Origin: Thiothrix sp.
Lineage (GTDB): Bacteria; Pseudomonadota; Gammaproteobacteria; Thiotrichales; Thiotrichaceae
Length of the DNA stretch: 64,000 nt
Direction: 5' to 3'
Assembly: GCF_028714775.1 (NCBI RefSeq)
Contig: NZ_JAQTLS010000013.1
Location: forward strand, 1 to 64,000
Position numbers and translations under genes: made by a program. Position 1 is the first letter of the stretch, and every line of letters starts with the position of its first letter. Shown piece by piece: positions 10,701 through 18,688 of the stretch. Below the pieces are notes generated by a model, which worked only from the letters and a program-made list of their open reading frames with translations, ran no database searches and had not been told where the DNA came from.

Positions 10701-11181
10701 CTTCCGGTGTTTCCCCCACAAAGCGCGTGCCGTGCCCACCGTGGCAACAATCCAGAAAGATGGCGATATGCCCACATTTCGCGGCAAGTTGCGCAATCAG
10801 GTAGCGCAGTTCCTTGTCCAACAAATCAGGGACGCCGGGGGTACGACTGTCATGGCAGACCAACGATTCATTCAATTGGTCGGGTTCGATGTCCCAAAAT
10901 ATTTCGGGCGCAGCCGTTTGCGCACCGTGACCGGAGAAATAGAACACCGCTGTATCGTCTACTTCCCATGTGCGTTCAATCAGGTGCTGCTGAAAACCAC
11001 TGACAATACCAGCGTGGGTTGCCTGCTTGTTGGTCAGGACTTCGAGATTCCCATGCGGGACATTGAAACGCTCATGCAGGGTTTGTGCAAACAACTCGAC
11101 ATCGTTTTCACAGCCCCGCAGCGGATTAATCGTGGAATTTTGGTAAGCATTAACACCGACCAGCAAGCCATAGACAGCCAT
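7753..11181 (-). CDS. Metacaspase (C14) fused to alpha/beta hydrolase
   Basis: This 1142-residue protein begins directly with a caspase p20 fold: His85 in FSGHG and Cys146 in DCCHGGH. A long beta-rich middle region follows. Near the C-terminus is a lipase-like alpha/beta hydrolase with an oxyanion-type THGIIGQT segment and nucleophile motif AHSMGG, then NTLVMAGTPNGG. It has no signal peptide, so it should act in the cytoplasm unless activated at the membrane. The ATG follows a GGGGGGGATAT ribosome site. It is the third gene of a run with the GH19 enzyme (23-bp gap) and a lipoprotein. A protease-plus-lipase fusion fits an abortive or membrane-damaging effector; substrates are unknown. Confidence 0.88.
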   Translation of the reverse strand: MAVYGLLVGVNAYQNSTINPLRGCENDVELFAQTLHERFNVPHGNLEVLTNKQATHAGIVSGFQQHLIERTWEVDDTAVFYFSGHGAQTAAPEIFWDIEPDQLNESLVCHDSRTPGVPDLLDKELRYLIAQLAAKCGHIAIFLDCCHGGHGTRFVGETPEDVRLASVDMTQYPLDCFVFGQQAGKSVDQAQLKNLIPDSGKHILLSGCQDFQLSIEKAQGPAFRRHGLFTYALCETLSALQYPVSYQELRNRVYQRVQSQATSQSPQIEAIAGADVTKTVFGTELQPLRMLAFKDKDGQWKLNAGVMHGLNTGDEVALFGNDADTSQWQTSLTKALIQQAESFNSTLSIADTSKLAGNEYTAIITRQHFPKMSVNLVGDENGIQALRAILQRDELPADPGRFLQESGQDPRYALHADNGTYAVTQAADSRPLFKVTQSASEALEQAAVMARWHQKLHLNNAATHLDNPVEIVVTYDGEKYINQDVTLSYRFDGTKWEKPRFNLELRLKLGQPRLYYALLYFDGSTGEISNVLASGGWISDAQPVVKAFEGKAIPLKIKDELLAQGITRIQDSLKLIVCEEEFDSSLLNQQALQLGDTKNAKRGLKNSLEQFASDAHNRSLDIDDEPSAAPDWTSNVINIAVIRPQETRSVSAQQPATLLGQDDVRIEPHSGFRGQVRLVSSHPATRSVEKIAIPEPALFADTANAFTFTQGRGVDLGLDALEVFLGDDANAVSPQNPLKLSLSEPLLTGEQIIPYAYDRENNLFLPLGRARQGKDGRTHIYIEDLPEAASSTPDDSTKSLGSALKIFFRKLVYRDLLRIDEEIQTLGIPEFSADNPLEVSGYITDHTIIAAEVAKAKRILLVTHGIIGQTRTIAGCANMLHTDGQAPLASQYDLILTFDYENLNTRIQDNAKALKALLEKVGVTAANGKRIDILAHSMGGLVARWFIEREGGDQVVNTLVMAGTPNGGSPIASLKEHGYAVVKTWAYGNLVAVLNGLTTAYVGGVAVAALMKLLDAVDNSLDQMAPNSDFIHELANSSAPQNVRYAVVAGDTTGLMILPDNYTQRLSKLLEYLGKRLKVEAYELLTKKLFKEANDMAVGCGSMAQFNPAWQETVVVEAVRCDHLSYFADKETVRRIAQHLQG

Positions 11182-11204
11182 ATATCCCCCCCCTCATTTA
11201 CACC

Positions 11205-11861
11205 CTAAGCATCAACTTTGCCGAACTCACGGAAGATTTCCCGCAACTCGAAATCAACTGGCTCATCCCCTGCATCGTCTGAACTGATGTCACGCGGTTG
11301 TTGGAATGAGCGCGGTACTTGGCGGGTAGCATCACAATCAGCGCTTAGCAGTGCAAACCAGAATGCGCGGGCATAATCTGCAATTTGGGTGGCTTTATCC
11401 ATGCCATTGATAATGCGTCTGGCGTTATACCAGTCGCTATCGGTATGGAAATAATCTTGTAACGCTTTTCCTGTAAACGTCCCGCGTTGCATCCCTTCAA
11501 ACATGACTTTAGTGGCAATTTCCATATCCAAGGCAAGATCAGGATTACTGACCAAATCAGCCCCCACGATGGTACTCATGGAACGGTAATTGTAGTCCCA
11601 CGTTAATTGCACGAAACCGCGCCCATAATAGGTTGTCCCGTATTTCTTGCCTTGCCCCCGACCAATTTCACGCACAGGCTGCATTTCCCTACCCGTTTCG
11701 TGGAATGCGGTAGCGAGCATGTAAGCAAGCCAACGGGAGTCTTTCAGCCCACGTTTGCCCCACTCATCAAGGATTACGTCCATCCCTGCAACTTGCCGCT
11801 CGGTAAGGACACCATTAAACGGTGCGCTCCTGACATTATTAAAAAAGGTCGCCTTATCCAT
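11205..11861 (-). CDS. GH19-family chitinase/lysozyme-like muralytic enzyme
   Basis: The 218 residues resemble phage-type GH19 endolysins. The AYMLATAFHETGREMQPV segment supplies the likely catalytic Glu, and YYGRGFVQLTWDYNY is the family signature. There is no signal peptide or membrane helix, so cell-wall access would need a holin-like route or release on lysis. It sits between a lipoprotein gene (11-bp gap) and the metacaspase-hydrolase gene (23-bp gap) and is probably part of their operon. No other phage genes surround it, so a resident prophage is unlikely. A lysis role within an effector operon is inference. Confidence 0.85.
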   Translation of the reverse strand: MDKATFFNNVRSAPFNGVLTERQVAGMDVILDEWGKRGLKDSRWLAYMLATAFHETGREMQPVREIGRGQGKKYGTTYYGRGFVQLTWDYNYRSMSTIVGADLVSNPDLALDMEIATKVMFEGMQRGTFTGKALQDYFHTDSDWYNARRIINGMDKATQIADYARAFWFALLSADCDATRQVPRSFQQPRDISSDDAGDEPVDFELREIFREFGKVDA

Positions 11862-11872
11862 GATGCCATCTC

Positions 11873-12922
11873 CTAATCAGTTACTTTAAGTTCTGTAATC
11901 GCTTGTTGCCGTAGGGCTTCGTGCTTGGATTTGTACAGGAAATCATTAGTCACTTGCGGCCTGCTGGGGTCTTGCTTGAGCCATCCCATTAAGAGGGGAA
12001 TATTTTTACCGGCATTCTTATCCAGCCATGTTTGCAACACTAATGATGTCCCTTTTACATTGCTTGGAATATGTCTTGCCGAGGTAGGCGGAGTAACAAA
12101 AGACCCCCCTCCCTCAGTAGTCCCCGCTGTCACTCCATCAGGAGTAACTGCAACAGCCTCTTCCCCCATACTATCAGGAGAACCCGCAAAGTAATCTGAC
12201 GGTACATCCTCAGCGCTCATCGGAGGTGTTGGTGGAGTGGCAAGTACCGAGTTAAGCTCCAGCGACTCAGGCCCCCTTATGGCATCACCTATATGCTCTG
12301 CCCTTGCCCGCTTGCTGCTTGCTGCCGAATTCAACGCTGAAATAGCACCCGGCAACGTACCTGCGAGGTAATAGTCATTCAGGTCAGACCAAGCCGCATA
12401 AATATCGTAACTATTAACAGGCTGGTTCAGCTTTTTAAGTATATCCGCCCGCTGCCATGCCCTGCTGGCACGCATCTCGGAAACCAATGCTGGCATGGTG
12501 GCCTGCATCAGCACTTTATTATCATACGTGGTTTTGCTGGTAGTAAGGACAGTCGACAGGCCGGACAAGACATTTTTACTGTGCGTGCTACCTGTGGCAG
12601 GGATTGCCGCCGTGAGCGCGGTACTCGCCCAATCTGTATACACGGAACCACGCACGTTTTCAGCATGAAGGTTCTGCTCGAATTGCTGGTAAGAAAAATC
12701 AATCTCGACCATCCGCTGACGGGTCAGGCTATTACGGATTTCCTGCCGGATAAAAGGATCGGATTCCTGGGAATAGCGCTGAAGCGCCTCGTATAACAGT
12801 CCATCTATTTCTTTAAGGCTCTTAGCGCCACCGACTGGTGGATCAGGATAGCCCTCAAACGTGGAACACGCCCCTAGCGAAAGGGATAGGCCAAAAACAA
12901 AACACAACGACACTCTGCCCAT
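11873..12922 (-). CDS. Putative outer-membrane lipoprotein, unknown family
   Basis: This 349-residue protein starts with a hydrophobic signal and lipobox LGAC (Cys near residue 19). The mature part is mostly helical, with an Ala-rich segment around residues 105-130 and a Pro/Thr/Gly-rich stretch near residues 240-285. I do not recognise the family. It is the first gene of the run lipoprotein - GH19 enzyme - metacaspase/hydrolase, so it may be the envelope-facing component. That role is inferred from order only. Confidence 0.75.
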   Translation of the reverse strand: MGRVSLCFVFGLSLSLGACSTFEGYPDPPVGGAKSLKEIDGLLYEALQRYSQESDPFIRQEIRNSLTRQRMVEIDFSYQQFEQNLHAENVRGSVYTDWASTALTAAIPATGSTHSKNVLSGLSTVLTTSKTTYDNKVLMQATMPALVSEMRASRAWQRADILKKLNQPVNSYDIYAAWSDLNDYYLAGTLPGAISALNSAASSKRARAEHIGDAIRGPESLELNSVLATPPTPPMSAEDVPSDYFAGSPDSMGEEAVAVTPDGVTAGTTEGGGSFVTPPTSARHIPSNVKGTSLVLQTWLDKNAGKNIPLLMGWLKQDPSRPQVTNDFLYKSKHEALRQQAITELKVTD

Positions 12923-13027
12923 AACAAAAGTCCTCTATGCCATAATTTTCCCTCTGTCTTAGCTTAGATCAGCCCGCAAAAAAAACAGTAATCTTTATCA
13001 AGAAAATTATGATGAGTGGACTACTTT

Positions 13028-13711
13028 TTACGAAATATGGACATCCATTAATTCCCGCCATTCACCGGGCTGTAAATCAGCATCCAACACCCAATCCCCC
13101 ACCCGTTCCCGATGCAAACCTTCCACCCGATTTCCCACCGCTGCAAACATACGTTTCACCTGATGGTATTTACCCTCACGGATGGTAATGCGTGCTTGCT
13201 GCGCGGGCAGGATTTCCACTTCTGCTGGGCGGGTCAAGCCCTTTTCACCATGCAATTGCACACCCGCGCGTAGCTGTTGCGCCGCTGCTTGTGTCAATGG
13301 TTCCGCCAAGGTAGCGAGGTAAGTTTTCGGCACATGATGTTTGGGGGACATCAGCCGGTGTGACCATTCGCCATCGTTGGTGATGAGCAATAAGCCGGTG
13401 GTGTCTTTATCCAAGCGCCCAACCACATGCAGCGTATGTCGGTGCGGATGGTCGATCAGGTCAAGCACCGTGCGGTGCGCGGGGTCTTCGGTGGCACTCA
13501 CTACCCCCGCCGGTTTGTGCAACATCAGGTAAATGTTACCCGGCAAGGTAATCGGCGCATCATCCAGCAACACCACGGCTGCGGGGTCAATGTGGGTCGA
13601 TGTTTTGGTGATGATGTTTCCATCCACTAACACCTGCCCCCGACGGATCACTTTCTGGGCTTCGGAACGCGGCATTCCGGTGGCTTGGCTAACAAATTGA
13701 TCAATACGCAT
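13028..13711 (-). CDS. rsuA: 16S rRNA pseudouridine(516) synthase RsuA
   Basis: RsuA isomerises U516 of 16S rRNA. The 227-residue protein has an N-terminal S4-like RNA-binding segment (MRIDQFVSQ..EAQKVIRRGQVLVDG), the catalytic motif GRLDKDTTGLLL with its Asp, and the late motif KYHQVKRMFAAVGN. Length and motifs match RsuA rather than RluB/E/F, although that split is partly inference. It lies two bases before the stop of the upstream exported protein gene and may be translated from the same message. Confidence 0.93.
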   Translation of the reverse strand: MRIDQFVSQATGMPRSEAQKVIRRGQVLVDGNIITKTSTHIDPAAVVLLDDAPITLPGNIYLMLHKPAGVVSATEDPAHRTVLDLIDHPHRHTLHVVGRLDKDTTGLLLITNDGEWSHRLMSPKHHVPKTYLATLAEPLTQAAAQQLRAGVQLHGEKGLTRPAEVEILPAQQARITIREGKYHQVKRMFAAVGNRVEGLHRERVGDWVLDADLQPGEWRELMDVHIS

Positions 13712-13712
13712 G

Positions 13713-14561
13713 TTATGGCTTCACCAAGGCGTTGCCGTCAATCCACTTTTCGAGCACTTTGTGTCCCTTGTAACGCACCAAAAAACGCCCGTCACCGAAG
13801 GTATCATCGCCCAGTGGTTTCCAGTCCAGCAGCGTGACTTTATCGCCTTTAATAATGTACATCTTGGTTGGCGCAGGTGAGTCCGCCGCTTCATACAAGT
13901 GCGTCTTCTCCACTTCGATGGTGGCGGTCGCATCGGGTAAATCGGCATCCGCACGGGCATCTTCTTCACCGCTGACAACGATCTTATGCCCGGTGACTTT
14001 GCCTTGCGGGTTTTTGAATGTCAGGTATTCCCACGCGCCTTCATTGGCGGAAAGCATTTCCCACTCAACCGCAGGGTATAACGCCCCCTTTGCATTGATC
14101 TGGTACTTGGTGGTGTACCACTTGGGGCCGCTACGCTGCGAGGAAGTCAGCACCTTTTTACCACTATCCAAGGCCGGATTGCTGATAGGCTCGGGGTATT
14201 GTTGGAATTTCCCAGTTGCCTTGTCCCACAAATGCAAAGTGTAGAAAATATTCACACCGCCGTAACCAATGGCGTCTTGGATAGCTACATCCTGCGCCCC
14301 ATCAAAATTAAAATCGCCGACTTGCGCCACTGGGAAGCGGGTCGCTTCTTCACCTTCCAACGGCTCAATTTCACCCAAATCTTGCACCTTGCCAGCCAAC
14401 AAGGTAGCACTCAGTTTATTTTCGTTTACATTAATGGTCGTTTGTTGGACGTTTACAATGGTAAAGCTAAACGGAAAAGCCGTTTGCTCTTGCATATCGT
14501 CTGCCCAAGCCATATTCACTGCCAGCAACCCTGCACTAGCCAATAGTGTTAGGTGTTTCAT
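13713..14561 (-). CDS. Exported protein with FG-GAP/XAC2610-like segment
   Basis: The 282-residue protein has a Sec signal peptide (MKHLTLLASAGLLAVNMAWA). The GDFNFDGAQDVAIQD segment resembles a single FG-GAP-type calcium loop, as in XAC2610-like periplasmic proteins, and is followed by an aromatic beta-rich domain. I start it at the ATG at 14561, preceded by GAGAGGAG, because the signal peptide begins there; the frame extends 16 codons further. Function is unknown. It is divergent from pilU. Confidence 0.75.
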   Translation of the reverse strand: MKHLTLLASAGLLAVNMAWADDMQEQTAFPFSFTIVNVQQTTINVNENKLSATLLAGKVQDLGEIEPLEGEEATRFPVAQVGDFNFDGAQDVAIQDAIGYGGVNIFYTLHLWDKATGKFQQYPEPISNPALDSGKKVLTSSQRSGPKWYTTKYQINAKGALYPAVEWEMLSANEGAWEYLTFKNPQGKVTGHKIVVSGEEDARADADLPDATATIEVEKTHLYEAADSPAPTKMYIIKGDKVTLLDWKPLGDDTFGDGRFLVRYKGHKVLEKWIDGNALVKP

Positions 14562-14669
14562 CTTACGCTCCTCTCTTTGTTGGTTTTCACAAGCATAGCA
14601 CCATCCCACTCACGGGATTTTATTGTTACAATGCCCGCAACTAATTCATAACAATAAAGGCAACGCATC

Positions 14670-15839
14670 ATGCAACTAAAAGATTACCTGCGCATCCTCG
14701 CCGCCCGTGATGGCTCTGACTTATACCTGACGGCTGACGCTCCCCCTGCCGGTAAGTTCCAAGGCAGTTTGAAAGCCCTCGACAAGATCAAAATGACCCC
14801 AGAAATGCTCCACGAGATGGCTTACGCGCTCATGGATAAGGAACAGCAACAGCAATTCGCGCAAAAGCCGGAAATGAACCTTGCCATCAGCGAAGAAGGC
14901 ATCGGCCGTTTCCGCGTCAATATTTTCAAACAACGCCACAAGATTGCGATGGTAATCCGCAACATCAAAACCGAAATCCCCGATGCCGACAAGCTCGGCC
15001 TGCCGGAAGTGCTGAAAAAGGTGATCATGGAAAAGCGCGGGCTGATTTTGTTCGTGGGTGGTACGGGTTCGGGCAAATCCACCTCGCTGGCGGCACTGAT
15101 TGACCACCGCAACCGCAATGCCGATGGGCATATCATTACGATTGAGGATCCGATCGAATACGTGCATCCGCATAAGAAATCCATCGTCAACCAACGCGAA
15201 GTCGGTGTGGATACCGACAGCTACGAAGATGCGCTGAAAAACACCCTGCGCCAAGCCCCCGACGTAATCCTGATTGGTGAAATCCGTGCCCAAGAGACGA
15301 TGGAACACGCGCTGGCCTTTGCTGAAACCGGGCATTTATGCCTTTCCACCCTGCACGCCAACAGCGCCAACCAAGCGCTTGACCGCATCATCAACTTTTT
15401 CCCCGAAGAACGCCGCCACCAATTGCTGATGGATTTATCGCTCAATATCAAAGCCTTCGTCTCGCAACGCCTGATCCCCACCGTCGACGGTAAGCGCGTT
15501 GCCGCCATCGAAATCCTGCTCGGCACGCCGATGATCCGCGACCTCATTTTAAAAGGTGACATCCACGCCATCAAAGAAATCATGGAAAAATCGGAAGAAC
15601 AAGGGATGCAAACTTTCGACAGCCACCTTTACAAACTCTATACCGCAGGGCGCATATCGCTGGAAGAAGCCTTACGCAACGCCGATTCCGCCAGCAACCT
15701 CAAACTCAAGATTAACCTATCGGCAGGAATGCAAAAACCGCAAGCCAATACTACTTCCGGCAGTAACCCCGCCCACGATTTCATGGCATCACTATCGCTC
15801 GAACCCAAACCAGAAGAAAAAACGGAGGAAGCCCTGTGA
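14670..15839 (+). CDS. pilU: Type IV pilus retraction ATPase PilU
   Basis: PilU is the PilT-like hexameric ATPase that helps depolymerise type IV pili at the inner membrane. The 389-residue protein shows a PAS-like N-terminal domain, Walker A GGTGSGKST, the Asp box IITIEDPIEYVH, Walker B LIGEIR and the His box GHLCLSTLHAN. The extended C-terminus after the ATPase fits PilU rather than PilT, and no pilT lies beside it. Its stop overlaps the GTG start of a small lipoprotein gene (GTGA), indicating coupled translation. Confidence 0.92.
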   Translation: MQLKDYLRILAARDGSDLYLTADAPPAGKFQGSLKALDKIKMTPEMLHEMAYALMDKEQQQQFAQKPEMNLAISEEGIGRFRVNIFKQRHKIAMVIRNIKTEIPDADKLGLPEVLKKVIMEKRGLILFVGGTGSGKSTSLAALIDHRNRNADGHIITIEDPIEYVHPHKKSIVNQREVGVDTDSYEDALKNTLRQAPDVILIGEIRAQETMEHALAFAETGHLCLSTLHANSANQALDRIINFFPEERRHQLLMDLSLNIKAFVSQRLIPTVDGKRVAAIEILLGTPMIRDLILKGDIHAIKEIMEKSEEQGMQTFDSHLYKLYTAGRISLEEALRNADSASNLKLKINLSAGMQKPQANTTSGSNPAHDFMASLSLEPKPEEKTEEAL

Positions 15840-16111
15840 GAATACTCACCTTGCTCATGTCTTTTGTGTTGATGGTAAGTTGCCAAGCGGATGAACCCAG
15901 CGCCCCGCCAACACCGCCCGCCCCTGCACAAGCAGCCACGCAGGGTATCTACAAATGTACCTTACCCAATGGGACGACCCTCTATTCAGACACACATTGC
16001 AACCCGCAGGAACAAGTCATTCCCCTGAACCAATTACGCCCAATGAGCGCAGCACCAACGACCGCCCCCCCGGAGAAAGCACCGCCCCCGGCCCGCCCCC
16101 AAAACCGATGA
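15836..16111 (+). CDS. Small DUF4124-like lipoprotein, probably 3'-frameshifted
   Basis: A GTG start overlapping the pilU stop gives 91 residues: a signal with lipobox MVSC, a Pro/Ala linker, and an IYKCTLPNGTTLYSDTHC segment like the DUF4124 domain (often in periplasmic envelope proteins). The frame ends in a Pro-rich run encoded by C tracts. A coding-like coiled-coil frame continues just downstream in a different phase, so the intact protein may have been nearly twice as long. Confidence 0.65.
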   Translation: MRILTLLMSFVLMVSCQADEPSAPPTPPAPAQAATQGIYKCTLPNGTTLYSDTHCNPQEQVIPLNQLRPMSAAPTTAPPEKAPPPARPQNR

Positions 16112-16129
16112 GCACCACCGTCCGCCAGA

Positions 16130-16409
16130 CAGCCACGCAATCAATACCCGTTACGATAACCTCAGCAGGGAAATCAACAGCCTGTTTGAGTACAGCGAAA
16201 AAGCCCAACTTAGTCGCGAATTGTTGATCTTGGAAAAAGACCGCAGCAATGCCTTATCCATGACGGAGGAGGTCAAGCAATCCCACGACATCAATACCCG
16301 TTTTGACAACATGGCACGGGAAATCCGCGCCCATAACAAAAGCAAGGCACTTGCCCATCAATTACTCGAACTGGAAAGGATGCGAAACCAAGCACTTTAC
16401 ACTTATTGA
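16130..16409 (+). pseudogene. Out-of-frame coiled-coil continuation of the lipoprotein gene
   Basis: In the third phase the DNA reads TRYDNLSREINSLFEYSEKAQ, then a charged helical sequence rich in Glu, Arg, Lys and Leu up to a stop at 16407-16409. It has no plausible own start or ribosome site at its upstream end. Joining it to the 15836 frame needs a net +1 shift within the C-rich segment 16060-16105. It is either a true frameshift mutation or a sequencing error in homopolymers. Confidence 0.45.
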
Positions 16410-16510
16410 CCACGAACACACCATTCATCCAAATAATAGCCCGTTTGCGCCATGCCACTATCAGGCTCTCCTATACTCAAGACACGATTGATTATGCGAG
16501 GGAAAACGAC

Positions 16511-16873
16511 ATGCATTCACGTAAAGAAGTGGCTGAGCTATTCAAAGTCATCATCGAAAACAAGGACATGAATATCTTCCAGAAGAAAATCCTGTTGAAT
16601 GAAGTGCGCAAGCTCAAGTCGCCAGACGAAGACCGCTGGGTTTACCGCACGGTAGTTTGGGTATTGGGCGCAGTGGCACTGGGGACAGTGGCTTACCCAT
16701 TTTTCAGCGCAGGTGCTGAAATCCCATCCGGCTTACTGGCTATCGGTTCCGCCGCAATGGGCGCACTGGCAGGGTATTTGACCCCCAATAATACGAAAGC
16801 ACGTGCAGAACCGGAAATGCCACCACCGCCGCCAAGCCATAACCAAGAGCCACCTGCGCCACCCGCAGAATAG
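16511..16873 (+). CDS. Small two-helix inner-membrane protein
   Basis: The 120-residue protein has an N-terminal charged helix (HSRKEVAELFKVIIENKD), two hydrophobic segments (about residues 45-63 and 71-87) and a Pro/Glu-rich tail. I chose the ATG at 16511 because GAGGGAAAA precedes it; an upstream TTG at 16406 lacks a ribosome site. No family is recognised. It ends just before a strong terminator hairpin. Confidence 0.6.
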   Translation: MHSRKEVAELFKVIIENKDMNIFQKKILLNEVRKLKSPDEDRWVYRTVVWVLGAVALGTVAYPFFSAGAEIPSGLLAIGSAAMGALAGYLTPNNTKARAEPEMPPPPPSHNQEPPAPPAE

Positions 16874-16883
16874 GTTGTTACGG

Positions 16884-16918
16884 AAAAAGAGGGCATGGTT
16901 GCCCACACCCTCTTTTGG
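16884..16918. terminator. Bidirectional terminator between small membrane protein and fccB
   Basis: The inverted repeat AAAAGAGGG ... CCCTCTTTT has a loop of about 16 bases and T-rich flanks on both strands. It lies between two convergent genes. Confidence 0.75.
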
Positions 16919-16921
16919 TTT

Positions 16922-18217
16922 TTAGGCGAAGGTATCTGACATCAGGTTGCTGAACCACTTGAGCATTTCTTCATGGTTCTTGGCGTTGATACCGCTGGAT
17001 TCCGTCACGCCGTTGCCAGTTGGCAGCATTGTGCCGGATGCTGAGTCGTAACGGTAAACCACCGACAGCCAAGAAGCAGTCTTGTTGGTAATCGGCGTGT
17101 AACAAGCTGAGTTGGTCATTGGCGACGGGTTAACCGCCTCACCGCGCAACAAATGCACAATGGCATCCGCACACACTTTGGCTTCGGCATTGGCAACATG
17201 CCCAGCTTTTGGCTGGGTGGTCGCGGCAGCATCGCCGATGATGTGGATGTTAGGTACGGTGTTAGACTCGTAGCTCAGCACGTTCACCCCAGCCCAACGC
17301 CCACCAGCACTCGCCAGCAAGGGGTTATCCGTAATGATCTTGCCTGCCTTGTGGGGTGGGATGGCGTTGATGACCTTACCCTTGAAACTGCCCGCACTGG
17401 TATTCACCATCCCTGTATTGGCATCAATGCTGGTGATCGCAGCACTCGGGACGTAAGTGATGTTCTTGTGAATATTCTTAAAGGCATTGGTGAAGTTTTC
17501 CACTTCCGCTTGGATACCGGGGTTGGCATCCAATACCACCACTTTCGCACCCTTGGTTTTTGCCGTGCGCGTCAGATAATCCGCCACCACGCAAGCACGC
17601 TCATACGGCCCCGGCGGGCAACGATAAGGCTTTGCCGGAATCGTCAGGATGAAAGTATCCGTCTTGGTCATCGCCTTGATCTGGGTTTGCAGGGAAGTGG
17701 TTTGCGCCCCCGCTTGCCAAGCATGTACCACTTTCGCCTGTGCTGCTGCCGTACCGGACATCGGCAGGGCATCAAACGCAATCCCCGGCGCAATCACCAA
17801 ACGGTCGTAAGGCAACTTGCTGCCATCATTCAGCAGCACTTGCTGCCCGGTCGGGTCAATCGCTACCACGGATTTGGTGATGAGTTTAACGCCGTACTTG
17901 CTGGTCAGTGTGCCGTACTTGTACGTCAACTGGGTTAAAGTACGCTCACCCGTCAGGACTTTGTTGCTGAAGATGTTGGAAATATAGCTTGGGTTGGGTT
18001 CAACCAAAGTGACTTGCACACCTGTCCCGCCCCACAAACGCAAGTATTTGGCGACAGTCGTACCCGCCATGCCACCACCAATTACCACAACCCGACCGTT
18101 CGCACCCGTATTACCCGGCATAGTCACGCTGCCTGCGGCAAGGACATTACCGAACGGAGCCATCATACCCACAGCAGCACCAGCGCTCAGGTAGTGTAAA
18201 AAATCTCTGCGTTGCAT
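16922..18217 (-). CDS. fccB: Flavocytochrome c sulfide dehydrogenase, flavoprotein subunit (copy 1)
   Basis: FccB oxidises sulfide to sulfur or polysulfide in the periplasm and passes electrons to FccA. The 431 residues start with a Tat-type signal (MQRRDFLHYLSAG). An FAD Rossmann motif VVIGGGMAG follows near residue 45. Cysteines in KPYRCPPGPYERAC and TNSACYTP are candidates for the redox disulfide, and a second FAD contact is HIIGDAA. Its gene follows fccA by 10 bp. It is almost identical to copy 2 at 25249-26544 over its whole length. Confidence 0.95.
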   Translation of the reverse strand: MQRRDFLHYLSAGAAVGMMAPFGNVLAAGSVTMPGNTGANGRVVVIGGGMAGTTVAKYLRLWGGTGVQVTLVEPNPSYISNIFSNKVLTGERTLTQLTYKYGTLTSKYGVKLITKSVVAIDPTGQQVLLNDGSKLPYDRLVIAPGIAFDALPMSGTAAAQAKVVHAWQAGAQTTSLQTQIKAMTKTDTFILTIPAKPYRCPPGPYERACVVADYLTRTAKTKGAKVVVLDANPGIQAEVENFTNAFKNIHKNITYVPSAAITSIDANTGMVNTSAGSFKGKVINAIPPHKAGKIITDNPLLASAGGRWAGVNVLSYESNTVPNIHIIGDAAATTQPKAGHVANAEAKVCADAIVHLLRGEAVNPSPMTNSACYTPITNKTASWLSVVYRYDSASGTMLPTGNGVTESSGINAKNHEEMLKWFSNLMSDTFA

Positions 18218-18227
18218 GTTGTGCCCC

Positions 18228-18542
18228 TTATTTTGGTTGTTTGGCGAAGTAGTCGGCGATCAAGTCGATCTCCGCAGGTGTGTAAGCTAGCGCGTGAACA
18301 TTCATGATGTCGCCGCGTGGATTACTTTTGAGGCTCATTTCCAGCAATTCCCCGGAAATTTCACGGGCGCTCTGCCCCGCCAGATGCTCCAGACCGTAAC
18401 CGTCCGTGCCGTGGCACTGGAAGCAGTTGGCAGCAAGTGTACGTCCGGGGTGGTTCAATGTTGCGGGGCCAGCCATTACCACAGCAGGCAGGGATATTGC
18501 CAACAGTAACAATCCCCCAGCCAATTTTGTTTCAGTTTTCAT
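18228..18542 (-). CDS. fccA: Flavocytochrome c sulfide dehydrogenase, cytochrome subunit (copy 1)
   Basis: This 104-residue monohaem cytochrome c has a Sec signal (MKTETKLAGG..VVMA) and one haem motif, CFQCH. The mature part after AGPATLNHPG is the same as in copy 2, whereas the signal peptide differs. I chose the ATG at 18542, nine bases after AGGGAG; upstream ATG and GTG codons are too close to that site or precede it. FccA accepts electrons from FccB. Its promoter carries the palindromic operator at 18617-18632. Confidence 0.9.
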   Translation of the reverse strand: MKTETKLAGGLLLLAISLPAVVMAGPATLNHPGRTLAANCFQCHGTDGYGLEHLAGQSAREISGELLEMSLKSNPRGDIMNVHALAYTPAEIDLIADYFAKQPK

Positions 18543-18616
18543 CACCATCATCTCCCTAGCTATCAAACGGCTCACCCATGCCGGGTAAGTTGTTGCTTTA
18601 TCACTTAATGATAGTA

Positions 18617-18649
18617 TGGGAATTTATTCCCAAATAATCACTTTGTCAA
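18617..18649 (-). promoter_or_regulatory. fccAB copy 1 promoter with palindromic operator
   Basis: On the minus strand a perfect -35 TTGACA (18644-18649) is followed after 17 bp by TAAATT (18621-18626) as -10. A perfect 16-bp palindrome, TGGGAAT-TT-ATTCCCA (18617-18632), covers the -10. This is the expected place for a repressor site. The same palindrome occurs at 20729 and 25038. Confidence 0.75.
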
Positions 18650-18688
18650 AGCAAGGATAGCGCTATAGGAGGAATGTCCTATTACTGC

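Noticed and set aside
11205..11861. Prophage lysis gene as evidence for a prophage
   Set aside because: No capsid, tail, integrase or holin genes are nearby, and the gene sits tightly within a non-phage operon.
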